A stretch of DNA of 39,943 bases, from assembly GCA_040143965.1 (NCBI GenBank), contig JASJQH010006915.1:1-39943 (forward strand). The letters are read 5' to 3'. The notes beneath the pieces are model-generated. The model ran no database searches, had not been told where the DNA came from, and was given only the letters and a program-made list of their open reading frames with translations. Position numbers and translations under genes: made by a program. This document shows, in pieces, positions 21,987 through 34,000 of this stretch. Position 1 is the first letter of the stretch, and each line of letters starts with the position of its first letter. Source of the DNA: Basidiobolus ranarum. Its lineage: Eukaryota > Basidiobolomycota > Basidiobolomycetes > Basidiobolales.

Positions 21987-24920
21987 TTAGGACTCGGGAA
22001 ACCTGTAATTACGTAAAGAGTCTTCGAACATCTCTGTCCATTTCTCTAATATTTCCATTGAATTCGCCAATTCAGCTACAACCTCGTCATAGGTTACGAG
22101 GGATTCATAATTTAGAGGTCGGATTTCCGGACCTATCCGGAACTTGGAGGCATCTCCGATAGGTAAGGCGAGACTATTGGACAGCCTGTGGACGTTGGGG
22201 GTTGATGGAGACGGAGGCAAGAGCAGTGTAGGAGAGAATCCTTCGCCATTGGGGATCTAGAAGGAAAAGGGTAAGTACAGGTCATGCTCACTCATTCTGG
22301 CTAATCCACACACTGATTGGGTTGCACTGTACCTGAATGGGAACTAGCAGGGAGGATTTCTCCGAGGTAAGACTCTTGGTTCTTCGTCTCGCCGATAAAT
22401 CTGAATCGTTGGCGTGGGTGCTTTTGATTGCTTTGTTAAATTGATTGAGTTCACTTTCAGATCCATATCGTAAAGCTCTTATCGGTTCCGTCTGCTTATT
22501 GCCGAATAGCGCTTTCAAAGGTAGTCCATCATCTTCATGGTCCATCATGTTGAAGCTAGACATGACCCTGCGGGGTTGAGGTCGATTCTCTTGGTTGATA
22601 CGCAACAGCTTGGTGTCGGAGCTGTTTCCAACGTGATTTTTGTAAAGCTCCTTGTCTTTTCTTCTTGGTGGTTCTTTTTCTTGGATAGATCTTTGTTGCG
22701 CCGAATTTCGTTTCTCTACTAGCAAATCGATAGAATTCCGCTTTTCTTTGTCACGTGTGGATCTCAAGCCCATCGAAGGGTCTTGGAGATGTTGCGGTAT
22801 CTTCGTCTCCATATCTTTCACTAACTCACCTTCGGTGCTTTCCATTATGAGGGGTATGGGGTTTGTCATGTTGATGCTATGGAATTTGGATGCTTTTGAA
22901 GGTACTAGTAGATTGGTAGTGGGGCCGGACGGCTGATCAATCGAAGGGAAAGAGGGCAAGGAGGATGAGAAGTTCGATGGAAGATCATTCAACGTTCGAC
23001 TCATGCGAGCACGGTTGGGGCAAGGAACGCTGAAGTCGATGGTTATGGGGTCCTCGCTCATAGTTCTAGTGAGGACATCGCTTTTGCTATCTATAAGCGA
23101 GCTATTTAATCAACATATCAAATGCAACGTTGTAGAGGTGGAATATACCGATATTGGATAGGCATGGTATGGATTGATTGTCGTCTTTAGTCGAATCAAC
23201 ATCAGCAAAAAGGCGCGCAAGAGGATGAAGATCCGAATATGGATTTTGAGGCTTAGTCACTACAATGAAGACAAATCATAGCGACTGGATTACAAATTGA
23301 CCTAAGAAAGGACTCGAGATAAAGAATTCTGTACCTGTCTCACTAATCTGGTCAGAACCGTCTTTCTCTGGAGGAGCATCTAGACTGGTAGTTTGTGGCA
23401 ACTGCTAATAAACAGGATGAGCATTTAAGGTCAAGGAAAAGACGGCGCAAGACGCTTACATCAAAATTCCAAGCCTCCTCAGGACAGGGCTCTTGATACA
23501 CTGAACCGTCTGCAGTACTTGACAGCTCTTCGTCACTTAAACAAATCTAGAATATCAACAAAAGTACTCAACTTTAAGCCAATTCTGAATGGCCCTACCT
23601 AATTTCAAGTCTTTCTACTTCACTTGATTTCGTGGTTTCTTTATAGGCTTTCAGGCGGACAACCAACTCTTTCAGAATCTCTTCAGGATATTTAGAGGCG
23701 CTCTTGATGAACTTGGTCTTCATCAACTCGTCCGCCGACGGTCGCTAAAATATCAACATGTGTAAGAGCATGGAGACATAACTATGTCGATCGCTTCTGT
23801 CTTACGTCATTGGGGTCATTGGCTAGACATAATCGGATAAACTCTTTTAAAATAGAAGAGAAATTCCCCTCCAACTGTATAGGCTTGTTCCGAGGAATGA
23901 GGTAAAGTGCGCGCTTGGGGTTCTGATCGGCGTAAGGTGGATTCCCTGTAGCGATCTCAAACAAGGTAATTCCAAATGACCATATATCAGCCTGGATTGA
24001 GTGTTAGTATAGCTGGTTACAATTTTAAACGATCGATTCTCACCTTAAAGTCGTATTTCGATCCTTGTTGTATCACTTCTGGAGCCATCCAGTATCTATT
24101 TGGATGAGAATTAAGAATGCTAGTGAAGAGATGATGATTTGTGAAGAAGTCAGCAAAGGAAATCATAAACAAATGGATACGGGGTTCCGACGAAAGAATA
24201 TCTCTTGAAAGAATTGAGAGAAATCTGGCGAGCAACACCAAAATCGCAGAGTTGCACTCTTCCCTCCTCTGTCAGAAGTATATTTGCCGCTGTTGAATAA
24301 ATGCTCTTGTTAGAATCGAGAATATGGAGGTTGAAAGGAAGCTTCGGAACCTTTAATATCACGATGTATTATTCCGGTTTTATGAAGATAACTCAAAGCC
24401 ATCAACACCTCCTTTGCTATCAAAGCGATGTACTTCTCCTCTATTCTACTGAATTCCATCTATATGATTTATGTATGAATTTTCTGTCCCTGACATTGAA
24501 ATACATTCATTAACTCACGAAATCTCGGATAGATCCACCGGCAGCATAATCCATTATAATCCATAGTTTCGTGCCTTCCAAATAACTACCATGATATTTA
24601 GTGATATTTTGAGAGTCGCTGCGTTTGAGTTGTGATAAAAGATTAATTTCGCGTTGTATGTCCGTAACATCATCATCGCTGTCTAAATCCAAAATCTTTA
24701 TAGCAATCACTTTTCCAGTTTTGGCCTCGATGCTACACAATAATCAGATGAGCTACTAAGAAAACCTTGATGTTGTCACAAATCATGGATGAGTGTCAAA
24801 AAAGGGCCTTATTAATGACCAAACTAACCCTTTATATACTTTTCCATAAGCTCCTCTTCCGACTAGATTTTTCTTTACATATAATGTTGATACTTTCGGT
24901 TCAGTGGAAAAATTGTGCAT
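21987..24920 (-). CDS. STE20-family (GCK III; Nak1/Kic1-type) protein kinase
   Basis: Twelve exons (24920-24829, 24732-24519, 24438-24351, 24289-24181, 24095-24044, 23991-23806, 23744-23599, 23535-23460, 23404-23335, 23259-23149, 23090-22333, 22256-21987) give about 723 residues. The kinase domain starts almost at the N-terminus: [16 protein letters not shown] (Lys43), HRDIKAAN (Asp129), CDFG (Asp147), VGTPYWMAPE and DRPSADEL. The sequence [19 protein letters not shown] places it with Nak1/Kic1/Sid1 kinases, which act in polarity and morphogenesis (MOR/RAM) or septation pathways. A long Ser/Arg-rich low-complexity region and a C-terminal helical segment ([18 protein letters not shown]) follow. 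The junction of exons 2 and 3 is uncertain: exon 2 may instead end at 24515 and exon 3 start at 24440, adding two residues. Confidence 0.9.
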
Positions 24921-25348
24921 CCTGACACTCCTTAGACAACTCGAAGGAAGCACTTCGGTACACGCATAAAGGAAGGATAGTGATTTCCGCTTGGTGAATG
25001 TTCATGTTAAGTGATGGAAGATTCGCCGATATTAATAGAGCTCCCCATTTTAGATCCCGCACCAATGCTAAATTGTTTAATTGGTGAATATGCTAATAAT
25101 ACTTATTCGGTCATTGCGATATATTTTCTAAATTTACTCTTTATCGCCTTGGCGAAACACTGAAACATAGCGCGAAACACTAAACGGCTAGCCATGTTCT
25201 GGTAACAACAGCAGGACTATTTTTGTGACTGGATTTGAGACAAATGATCACTTTGATGCTGTTTATTAACACTAGTAGATGTTGGCATATATATTTCTTT
25301 ATCTTCATTTTTCTCACCAAATGGTTACTGAATAGCACACTTGACAAC
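24921..25348. promoter_or_regulatory. Gap between the kinase and RCC1L-like genes
   Basis: It holds the kinase promoter and the RCC1L-like 3' region. A possible extra last exon of the RCC1L-like gene, reached by a GTATGC donor at 25359 and a CAG acceptor near 25258, would end around 25217; this is not favoured or excluded. Nothing else is seen. Confidence 0.4.
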
Positions 25349-27098
25349 TCAGCATACCATGAAACGGTCATACTGCGAGGTTAAAGCGCTTAAGCCGGGC
25401 TTCTGGAGAATGACTTGGCGTACTTTATCATTCTCGATAAGCTGACTCAGATTTGGGAGCTCTGGATTCTCCGCTTGCCACAGATAAACACTACCTTTGT
25501 CTCCGAGGGCGGCAATCTGAGTCCCACCAACTGATACTCGAATGATTTTCTCAGGCAGATTCAGAGTAAGTTTGTTGAGTGTCTCTCCTCTTTTATTCGA
25601 TTTCAACCAAACACCTCCATCATCTTTAAAAGTAAAGAATTAGCATTATCTCTTCAAGCCTTGAACGGATGCAATGAACAAATCTTACCTAGCAAAAGTA
25701 GATCGAACCCACGGCCTGGGCAGATTTGTCTAATTCGTCGATGATCCCCTATTTCCTCAAACGAACTGATGGAGCTAACCGGACTATCGGCAAACAAACG
25801 GTCATTGGTTGTGACATCGTGATATGTTGGGTAATATGGCTTTTCATACACCTTGGCGTCAACTTGATCTTGGGATTGACCAAAGGAAAGAACTGTGAAC
25901 TTCCCATTATCTAGACTCGTACCGTAGGCGGTGAAGTGAGTGGGTGAACATACTATTTGTTCTACAGAAGTTCCAAGCAATCCCTCTACAAGAATAGGAT
26001 TTAATGCTTTCTGAATTTGGGAATCTTGGCAAGGAGGGTATCCCCAAATATACACTTCCTGAAGATCCTGTGTGGAGTCTTTGGGTTTCGCAATGACAAT
26101 TGAATAGTCGCTGATCGTAAATTGCTCCATTAATAAGAGTCTTGCACAAGAGTAAACAATCCTAAGCTTACCCAGCTGCATAAACTGATTCTGGCTGTCT
26201 CTCTATCTCATCGAAGAAAGTTACCACTCCAGGATTGGTGTCGTAAATCTCAGTCCCGCGACCTAAAATACCAGCACCCCTATTCAATATTCAGTTAAGA
26301 CTAAGCTTATCAACCACCGCACATAGAAATATAAAAGCACTACCAAGTCCAGAGTTTACCCTCATCGGAAAGTGCTAAATTATGGAAATTCCCACATGCA
26401 ACGGCTTGGAAGTTATCATCGGCTAAACAAGGAATCATGAAGGGGCTATTGACTTGATCGTCTGAATCGTCATCAATCAGGGCAAAGACTTGATGGGTGG
26501 GACCGACCTGTATATCAACATTATTAAGCTAAGCTTCGCCATTACCGTGAATCCACTAAATATCAAAAACCTACCTGTCCATAATCGTTGGTACCCCTAT
26601 AGGATGTAAAAGGGAGATTAACAAACCTTCACATGAAAAATTGGCTCTATGATATTAATGCCTACCAAGAAAACACTTTTTTTGATATAAGAGCAGTGTT
26701 GTGGTTAACCTGTGCGAGGCATGAATCTGGTGTCAGCAACATTTACTGAGATAAAAATATTGGAGAACACCTACTCCACACGCAAAATTGTCAACTCTGT
26801 GTCCATTCAATGCAGGAATTAAGACAGGCTTAGGGAAATCTTCACCCAAAACTCGAGTGTGAGTCCCATCCCAACAAAACGTCCGTGGTTTAGAATCCTC
26901 CCAACTCAGTTTATAAGAGTCGGTTGAGTTTGCTTTATCCAACTCTTTGTTACTACTACCAAAACCAAAAAAATTGAAGAAAAGTCGTTTTTGAGTAAGA
27001 CTGGTTCTCAACAGGGTTGAACTACGATTACTATTGAAACGATTTAGGCTACGAGCTGCCACTCCTCGGGTCACTTTGAACGCCTCAACTGCCAACAT
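25349..27098 (-). CDS. Mitochondrial RCC1-repeat protein, RCC1L/FMP25-like
   Basis: Seven exons (27098-26775, 26709-26666, 26596-26575, 26507-26344, 26279-26172, 26140-25689, 25623-25349) give 462 residues. The N-terminus is basic with Ser/Arg and no acidic residues between residues 6 and about 50 (a mitochondrial presequence). RCC1 repeats follow: ACGVNHNTALISKKVFSWG, VACGNFHNLALSDEGKLWTW, EVYIWGYPPC, QICPGRGFDLLLLD and VSVGGTQIAALGDKGSVYLW. In yeast Fmp25 assists cytochrome bc1 assembly; mammalian RCC1L is a mitochondrial exchange factor and ribosome-biogenesis protein. Exon 3 is 22 nt. The join of exons 5 and 6 requires an intron of only 31 bp; all frames agree with it. The stop used follows FMVC; a longer C-terminal alternative exists. 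It is head to head with COX18. Confidence 0.8.
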
Positions 27099-27317
27099 AA
27101 TGTTGAAAGTACTATATCAGTCAATTTTATGGATGTATTGTCGTGGTATAAGAAATTTTCAATCCAGCTTACAATGTGATTTTTGTATAATTTTTGTATA
27201 ATTTTCCGAGCATTCATTATCGTGAAGTGGAGATTCTTTAATCAATTTACTTGAACTGCAGTTTTGAAGATATTTCATTAGCATAAAGCAGTTGGGAAAT
27301 CATATAAAGCCTTACAA
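27099..27317. promoter_or_regulatory. Bidirectional promoter of the RCC1L-like gene and COX18
   Basis: Only 219 bp separate the two start codons, which diverge. The DNA is AT-rich and has no open frame. It must serve both mitochondrial genes. A perfect 11 bp tandem duplication lies inside. Confidence 0.6.
27181..27202. repeat. Two tandem copies of TTTTTGTATAA
   Basis: Two exact 11 bp units lie in the shared promoter, about 116-137 bp from the COX18 start and 83-104 bp from the RCC1L-like start. They might be a duplicated AT-rich promoter element. Confidence 0.7.
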
Positions 27318-28544
27318 TTGATATATATGTATTTAAGCCGTGTCCCACAGTTAAGAAGAGCTTGGCTTGGTAATGGAGTCTCACTACGACATTCTACTCC
27401 TCTTAAAGATACCTTTGTTCGTCTAAATACACAAAACCAAACTACTCGACTGTTATTGACTAGAGGATTTCATAGTACTGGAAGCATTTCCACTGAAACA
27501 GTTGTCGATTCTTTTACCCAGGATAACAATGCTGTGAATAACGATTTGGCCGATTCTTTGGAGGTTTCGGCTCTTGCATCTCAAGATTCTACTCCCTTTT
27601 TTATAGAAATCACCAAAACCCTCTTCGAAACTGTTCACCAAGGGACTGCTCTCCCTTGGTGGGCTACCATTATCGGCACTACTTTTTTACTTCGGTCAGT
27701 AGCCACTTTTCCTATAGCCTTGTATCAACAACGCTCCATTGGAAGAATGCTAGCCCTACGACCGGTGGTATTATCTTGGGGTGAGACATTAAAGCAACAA
27801 ATAGCGAAAGATTCTTCCAAGAAAAGATTCTCTTATGAAGAATACAACAGTGAGCTTCAAAAACAAGTATATTTTCACCCTTACCTATGGTTTTTTTAAC
27901 CTCACTAATGATTATCAGTATAGGGATAAGGTTAAGGCACTTTATCGACAACACAAATGTCAACCTATTGTGAGTTTCCTTCTACCGTGGGTACAGATGC
28001 CTCTCTTCATTACCCTTTCGTTTACTTTAAGGGATATGAGTGGATATCCTATTCCTTGGCTAGGAATGAGCGGTTCCAATCCAGTCAGTGATTTTGACAC
28101 CGGAGGTTTGTTGTGGTTCACTGATTTAACTAGTGTTGATCCCACATGGACTTTCCCACTTGCCATCGGATTAACTCACTTGGCTAATACTGAGGTAAGA
28201 GAACTTTTTGGATGGTTGATCCTCAAGAATTTCATCTAATCCATTTTGAAACATAGTTGAATGCTTACTTCATGAAACAAGCCCCCACACTAAAGCAAAA
28301 AGTAATTCAAAACGTATTTCGAGGAATCTCAGTATTCATGATCCCAGTAGCTTCACAAGTGCCAATGGTAAGGAGATTTCCTACTTCTTCGTTGGAATAA
28401 CTTTAAGTTTAACCATTTTATCAGGGTATCTGTTTGTACTGGCTTTCTTCTAGTACATATTCTCTACTTCAAAACATCGCATTTAAAGTCCCAGCCATCA
28501 AAACCAAACTGAACATTCAACATCCAGAGCCAAAGAAATTTTAG
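27318..28544 (+). CDS. COX18: Mitochondrial inner-membrane insertase COX18 (OXA1 family)
   Basis: Four exons (27318-27866, 27919-28194, 28257-28367, 28425-28544) give 351 residues; a second Met three codons on gives 348. An Arg-rich presequence (residues 1-55) is followed by the family core: LPWWATIIGTTFLLRSVATF (first core membrane segment), VKALYRQHKCQPIVSFLLPW, VQMPLFITLSFTLRDMSGYP, WTFPLAIGLTHL and GICLYWLSSSTYSLLQN. The LYRQHKC...SFLLPWVQMPL segment is closer to COX18 than to OXA1 or YidC. Cox18 translocates the C-terminal tail of Cox2 across the inner membrane during complex IV assembly. The short, basic C-terminus lacks the long ribosome-binding coiled coil of Oxa1, which also supports COX18. 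Confidence 0.88.
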
Positions 28545-28759
28545 AAAGTCTACTTTAATGACTATGAGGTGATGATGCTCTAGTGTAAAATCAATAGAAA
28601 CATACTAGGTAACATCAATAAAGAGTAATTAAATCCAGGTTAGGTTATGTATACATAGACATGCTGTTACGGAAGGTATCGGAAAGGTGAGAGTCTATAA
28701 AGGTAAATGATTTCTCCTGTAGTGTACAGTTATCCGTGGCCAAAGTATGAGACAGCTTC

Positions 28760-29420
28760 TTATTCGGTCATATTATCATCGTCACTATCCTCTTTAACAG
28801 TTTCGTCAAGCATCATGATGGCCGATTTTGGAATGGCTTCTAAGTTATCTTTGGGGTTAATGATGATACTCTCTTCACTATCTTCATTTTTTTCTTCGAA
28901 AACTCCTAAACCAAGATTCTGAAAACAATTCCTTGTTTAGTTTCACTTTGTTGGAGTTACAGAGATTTATCTTAAAAATATATACCATTTCGATGTAACC
29001 TTCTTCATCATCAACATTTTCAATGTCAACACTAGAAGGATCTTGCTCTATTTGTGTTTGAAGTTTTTGGTTAGCCTCGGCGATTTGAGGAAGGAAGTCT
29101 TGAAGACGTGAGAGCACTACATGATAAAAATATTTAGCTCAAAAGGGAATAGAATATATATAATGAAAAGTACTACTTACAGCTACTAGGTGGGCTCATT
29201 TTAAAGGTTTTTTTCTCAACTTCTGGGACTACTTCAGGTGTAGCATCAAGAGCTCCGATAGGGGGAAGTTCTGGTTGAGTAACTAAAAGTTTGGAAGCTA
29301 TACTGTAAAAGTAAGTACAAAAAGCAAAGCATTCACATGGGTGTATTTGTACATACCAAGGAATTGCTTTTCGGGGTCTACTTCCAGTAACTCTGAGGAA
29401 TGGGATTTGTTTGAAGACAT
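28760..29420 (-). CDS. NOPCHAP1/DUF4598-like box C/D snoRNP assembly factor
   Basis: Four exons (29420-29357, 29297-29181, 29116-28986, 28918-28760) give 156 residues. The motif SSLLSRLQDFLPQIAEANQ.L followed by an acidic patch and YIEMNLGLGVFEE is the signature I associate with C12orf45/NOPCHAP1 (DUF4598). In human cells this protein links the R2TP chaperone to NOP58 for box C/D snoRNP assembly. The C-terminus is acidic. The acceptor of intron 1 is the TAG at 29299-29298, because the earlier CAG would give an in-frame stop. It diverges from RRP45 over 275 bp. The function in this organism is inferred from the family. Confidence 0.72.
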
Positions 29421-29695
29421 TGGAAGCTTTGTTTATCTCTATGTCTCTAGTCAATAGTGGTAATAAGGTTGATTCAGATAAAATTCGAACAATTTATCGT
29501 TTTCTAAGTTATCTTTTTTATTTCTCAAAATATATTCATTAGTGACTGGAAAACGGATTTTCATGGTCTCAGAAAAAGAAAAAAAAAGACCTAAATTCCC
29601 GGTCCTGCTGGTATGTGATCCTAGTGATTTTACAATCTCCATAATTATATTGTTTCTTTACTTTTTTTTACTTCATTCTTTAACAGTCGTCATAA
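29421..29695. promoter_or_regulatory. Bidirectional promoter of NOPCHAP1-like and RRP45
   Basis: The 275 bp between the two divergent start codons are AT-rich, with long A and T runs around 29575-29590 and 29658-29670. No GATGAG (PAC) motif was found. Confidence 0.55.
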
Positions 29696-30649
29696 ATGGT
29701 AAAAGAGGTGGAGCCTTCAATTAACGAACGTAATTTCGTTCTTCAGGCTTTAAGGGAAGGACATCGGATTGATGGTCGCGGTCCATATGATTTTCGTAGT
29801 TTAAAAATTTCTCTTGGCCCTGAGCTTGGACAAGCAGAAATCCAGCTTGGGAGAACAAGGTACCTTTATTGAATGGAATCAAGGGCGATTCTTTTGTTTC
29901 GTATTATTTACGCGTATATTCTTCAGAGTTTTAGCTAAAGTATCCTGTGAGGTTACTCGTCCATACCCCGATAAGCCCACAGAAGGTTTCTTAATCTTCA
30001 ATACTGAGCTCTCTCCATTAGCTTCACCTGCCTTTGAAATCGGAAGGTAATTTGATCGTTTCTTTCTATAACTTCGGAAATAATACTTATACTAAAATCG
30101 AACAATTACAATAGACCTTCAGAAGAAGAAATATTAATAAGTCGAATCATCGAGAAAGCTCTTCGTCGAAGCAGAGCCATCGATACCGAAGGTTTATGTA
30201 TAGTAGCTGGAGAGAAAGTATGGTCGATTCGTGTTGATATTCACTTCCTTGATCACGAAGGAAATCTGATTGATTGTGCCTGTATTGCAGCAATTTCAGC
30301 ACTTTTACATTTCCGCAGACCCGATGTAACTGTATCTGGTGAAGAAGTTACAATTCATCCAGTCGAAGAGCGTAACCCGGTACCACTCAGCATACATCAT
30401 ATACCTATTTGTGTTACATTCTCTTTCTTCGATAATGGTGAGCTGTTGGTGGTGGATGCTAACTTATTAGAGGAACAACTTCGTACCGGAGATATGACCA
30501 TTGCAATGAATTCACATCGCGAAATCTGTACTTTGTCGAAAGCCGGTGGAATACCACTTGATATCGAGCAAGTATTTCGCTGCTCTAAGATAGCCGCCGT
30601 CAAGGTTCAAGAAATTACCGAACAAATTCAAAATGCCCTTAAATCATGA
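29696..30649 (+). CDS. RRP45: Exosome core subunit Rrp45 (EXOSC9)
   Basis: Three exons (29696-29859, 29927-30046, 30115-30649) give 272 residues. It belongs to the RNase PH fold: EGHRIDGRGPYDFR at the N-terminus, LGRTRVLAKVSCEVTRPYPD, FNTELSPLASPAFE, and RRSRAIDTEGLCIVAGEKVW, which identify Rrp45 rather than Rrp42/43. The C-terminal half has the second RNase PH region (VTIHPVEERNPVPLSIHHIP, VVDANLLEEQLRTG). Rrp45 forms part of the inactive six-subunit ring of the RNA exosome, which processes rRNA, snoRNA and mRNA in nucleus and cytoplasm. The charged C-terminal tail of longer homologues is missing, so the protein is slightly short (yeast 305). Confidence 0.95.
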
Positions 30650-31060
30650 TCTTTCCACTTGTGTACCTTTTCAACGATGTGATATTTCTTCAAAGTATAA
30701 TGAACATGTTAATAAATTAGACATTATTCGGGAATCTACTGCTTTTTTGCACTAGTTAGAAAATAGAGATCCACCATCTTGCCAGCGTATCTCTTATAAT
30801 GAGTTGCCTTATTTTTGAAGATTGTATGCTCCCTTTGGTCGTAGTTTTACCAATTCAAGGGTTAGGGTTTATGCACAAGACAGGTTGATAAAGTGTTGGA
30901 ATTTCTTGACAGATCAAACATAGTAATCATGAAAGATAATGGTATTTTGAATTCACGTGATACGAGATAGGTTCTCATTTGTTTTGTAGCTTGACTTGGG
31001 CTTGACGAACTATATTTAGTGAAAAGCAGGACGTCTTAACGCGTCAACAAGCTAGTAGCC
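30650..31060. promoter_or_regulatory. Gap between RRP45 and ARP5
   Basis: It holds the RRP45 3' region and the ARP5 promoter; no gene is seen. A telomere-repeat-like motif lies in the middle. Confidence 0.45.
30859..30870 (+). promoter_or_regulatory. Telobox-like motif GGGTTAGGGTTT
   Basis: Two overlapping TTAGGG-type units lie about 191 bp upstream of the ARP5 start. In fungi, Tbf1-like factors bind TTAGGG repeats and teloboxes in promoters. The single site is exact, but its use here is a guess. Confidence 0.4.
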
Positions 31061-34000
31061 ATGGTCTCACCTAATTTGGCTACAACCATTTACACTCTAG
31101 ACGAAAGTGATTATCCACCGCCCTTATCACCTGCTAAAGACTACCAAAAGACTTTCTTGTCTTCTAATACTCCTCTCGTGATCGACAATGGTATTTTTAT
31201 GGAATTATTTATCAAATGAACTATTAACTTCCAATGGTTACGCTATATTGGTTATTTATACATACGGTTTTCTGAGATCAAATCTTCCTTAATTAATAGG
31301 TTCCTGGTATTGTCGTGCAGGTTGGGCTTCGGAAGCAATGCCTAGACGTAAGTTATAACTTGTCTTGGGAGACCCAACGATTTTATCACTCTTGCTAACT
31401 CACACTTGATATAGTAAATTTCGAGAATATGATTGGAAAATATCGAGACCGCAAAACGTCAGCAGGAAATGTGATAGTTGTAGGAAACGATATAAATCAT
31501 GATCCTCTGGCAAAATCAAATACTCGTTCGGCCTTTGATAATGGTATTGTCTATAATACAGATACTATGGTATGTTTTTACCATAAGGGAGTTGTGCGTT
31601 AGGTGATGGACTGAGGGAAGCTTTATATTAACTTGATAATTTCAAAGGAACATATCTTAGATTACACTTTTCTTCAACTTGGAATTGATACTGACAGAAT
31701 TCGCCATCCTATTCTGATGACCGAGGCTCCCTGCATACCCCATTATAATAGAAAGAGTAAGGGCATCAGTAAATGCATCACATCTCTGAGGAATAGGATA
31801 CTAAACGTTGATTTATCGAATTCTAGTTATGACTGAACTCCTGTTCGAGGCTTACTCAGTCCCCTCTGTCGCATACGGTATCGACTCTTTGTTCAGTTAT
31901 TACGGGAACGGTCATTCGTTTGATGACGGTGGTCTCATCATCTCTTCTGGAAACACCTCTTCTCATGTTATGCCTGTCGTTGGAGGACGTGGAGTACTAG
32001 AACACACGAAAAGGTATGAAACCTCGAAGCCCGATCCTTCCCTCGTATATCCTCACTTACCTCCACCTTTTTAGAATCAATTATGGAGGTGTCGGTGCCA
32101 CAGATTATATGTTAAAGCTGATGCAACTCAAGTACCCAACATTCCCATCCAAAATGACTCACACTCAAGCACAGGTATAGACATCAACAATTCAATCGTA
32201 GATATCATTTTATTCACATCATTTCGAAGCAACTTGTCCATGGTCATACGTATTTCTCACAAGACTACTTGGAAGAACTCCGTCAGTATGAAGATCCACA
32301 ATACCTTGAGAAAAAGGATCACATCATTCAGTTCCCTTTCACCCAACCGGTAAAATGAATGCTACATTGTGTTAACTCGATTCTGACTAGCATTCACACA
32401 TCAGTTATGTTATAAGGTTATCGAGGAAAAATCCGAGGAAGAGCAAGCACGTATAGCTGCTAAAAGAAAGGAGCAGGCTAAGCGCCTTCAGGAGCAAGCT
32501 GCTAAAACTCGCTTAGAAAAGGTAACTAATTTTGAGAACAGTTGGGTTATTTCATTCTATTAATTGATTCAAATCAATCCAGTTGATCGAGAAGGAGCAA
32601 AATCTTAAAATTTACAAGAATCTCAAGGAAACTAAGGGATCCATGCTTAAGAGTGACTTCCTGGTTAGAGTTCCATCGATATTATCGGCCACTCTCCGCC
32701 TACTAACCCAAGATTTTATGTGTGTACTAGGACAAGCTTGAAGATTTAGGATTCGAGGCAGAGTCTGAGCTTGATGAAGCTATCAAGAAAACTGAGACCG
32801 CTATTAAAAGAGCTAGAAATAAAGAGTTGGGAATTGTCGAAGAGGAAGAAAAGGTTGGGGCAGATAATGTGTTATCTCTTGCTTGGTATACCTGTAATAA
32901 TCTATTGGCATTAGGAAAAGCCCAATTTCTCTTTAGTTGACATACCGGATGAACAGTTATCAGAGGCTGACCGAAAGGAAAAAAGAAAACAGAGGCTTCT
33001 CAAGGCTGGTTATGATGCGCGAGAAAGAGCTCGTGTAGCTAAAGAAGAAGAGAAGGCTCGACTGGTAATATAGATTGATGTAAATGAATACCAAAGCCAT
33101 GATAATTAATTATCCTTGCTTGTTTAGGAAGAAGAAATGAAGCAAGATGAAGAGCGTAGACTTGAAAACCCTGAGAAATGGCTTGAAGAGTTGCATGCCA
33201 AAAGAACGGTTTGTTGCCATATATTTGATGCTCCTGGAATACTGTATTCAAGTTCTATATTCCTCAGAGTTTGCTAGAAAAAGTGAAATCCAGACAGCGC
33301 CGTAAAGAGCAACTTTCAGATCGAAGAAGTCATGCTTCCCAATTGAGAATGAAGTCGATTGCTAATCTGGTCAGTGAATCTAATGTCACCCCACGTAGAA
33401 GGAAGAGAGGGGATACAGGTTTGTTGCTTCGGACTTGAGTCATTCGAATACTAACATTAATACGAAACCTTGCATTCCTTTAGATGATACCTTTGGTGCA
33501 GATGACGATGATTGGGCTGTATACCGACAAATTGTAGGCTAGATTTTGCACAACATTTTCCCCATCAGAGGCTAAACGAATTTTTATAGAGTAAAGACGA
33601 TGACTCCGAAGCCGAAGAAGAGGATATGTCATTGTTAGAACAATATGAAGCGACACTTCTCAAATACGATGAGAAATTTCTACCCGATGATATTTTGGAG
33701 GCGCAAAACTCCTGGCAGAACTCTATACTACATCGATTTTATTACGGTTTTCAACCTCTAGGAGTTGATGATATGGCGCAACAATATCAACTGCACTTGA
33801 ATGTAGAAAGAATTCGAGTACCAGAGGTTCTGTTCCAGCCTACTATTGTTGGATTAGATCAGGCCGGTCTCATTGAAACCATCAATGATACCCTTCACAG
33901 ATTTAATCCGGACCAAAGGAGTAATATGGTCAAGGTAAATACTCATCTTCAAGTCGTTGCTGAGTCTCAAGTTCTAATTGGCGTTTTTCAATCGAATAGA

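Noticed and set aside
22537-22936. Plus-strand frames opposite the kinase low-complexity region
   Set aside because: They are antisense shadows of the large kinase exon at 22333-23090.
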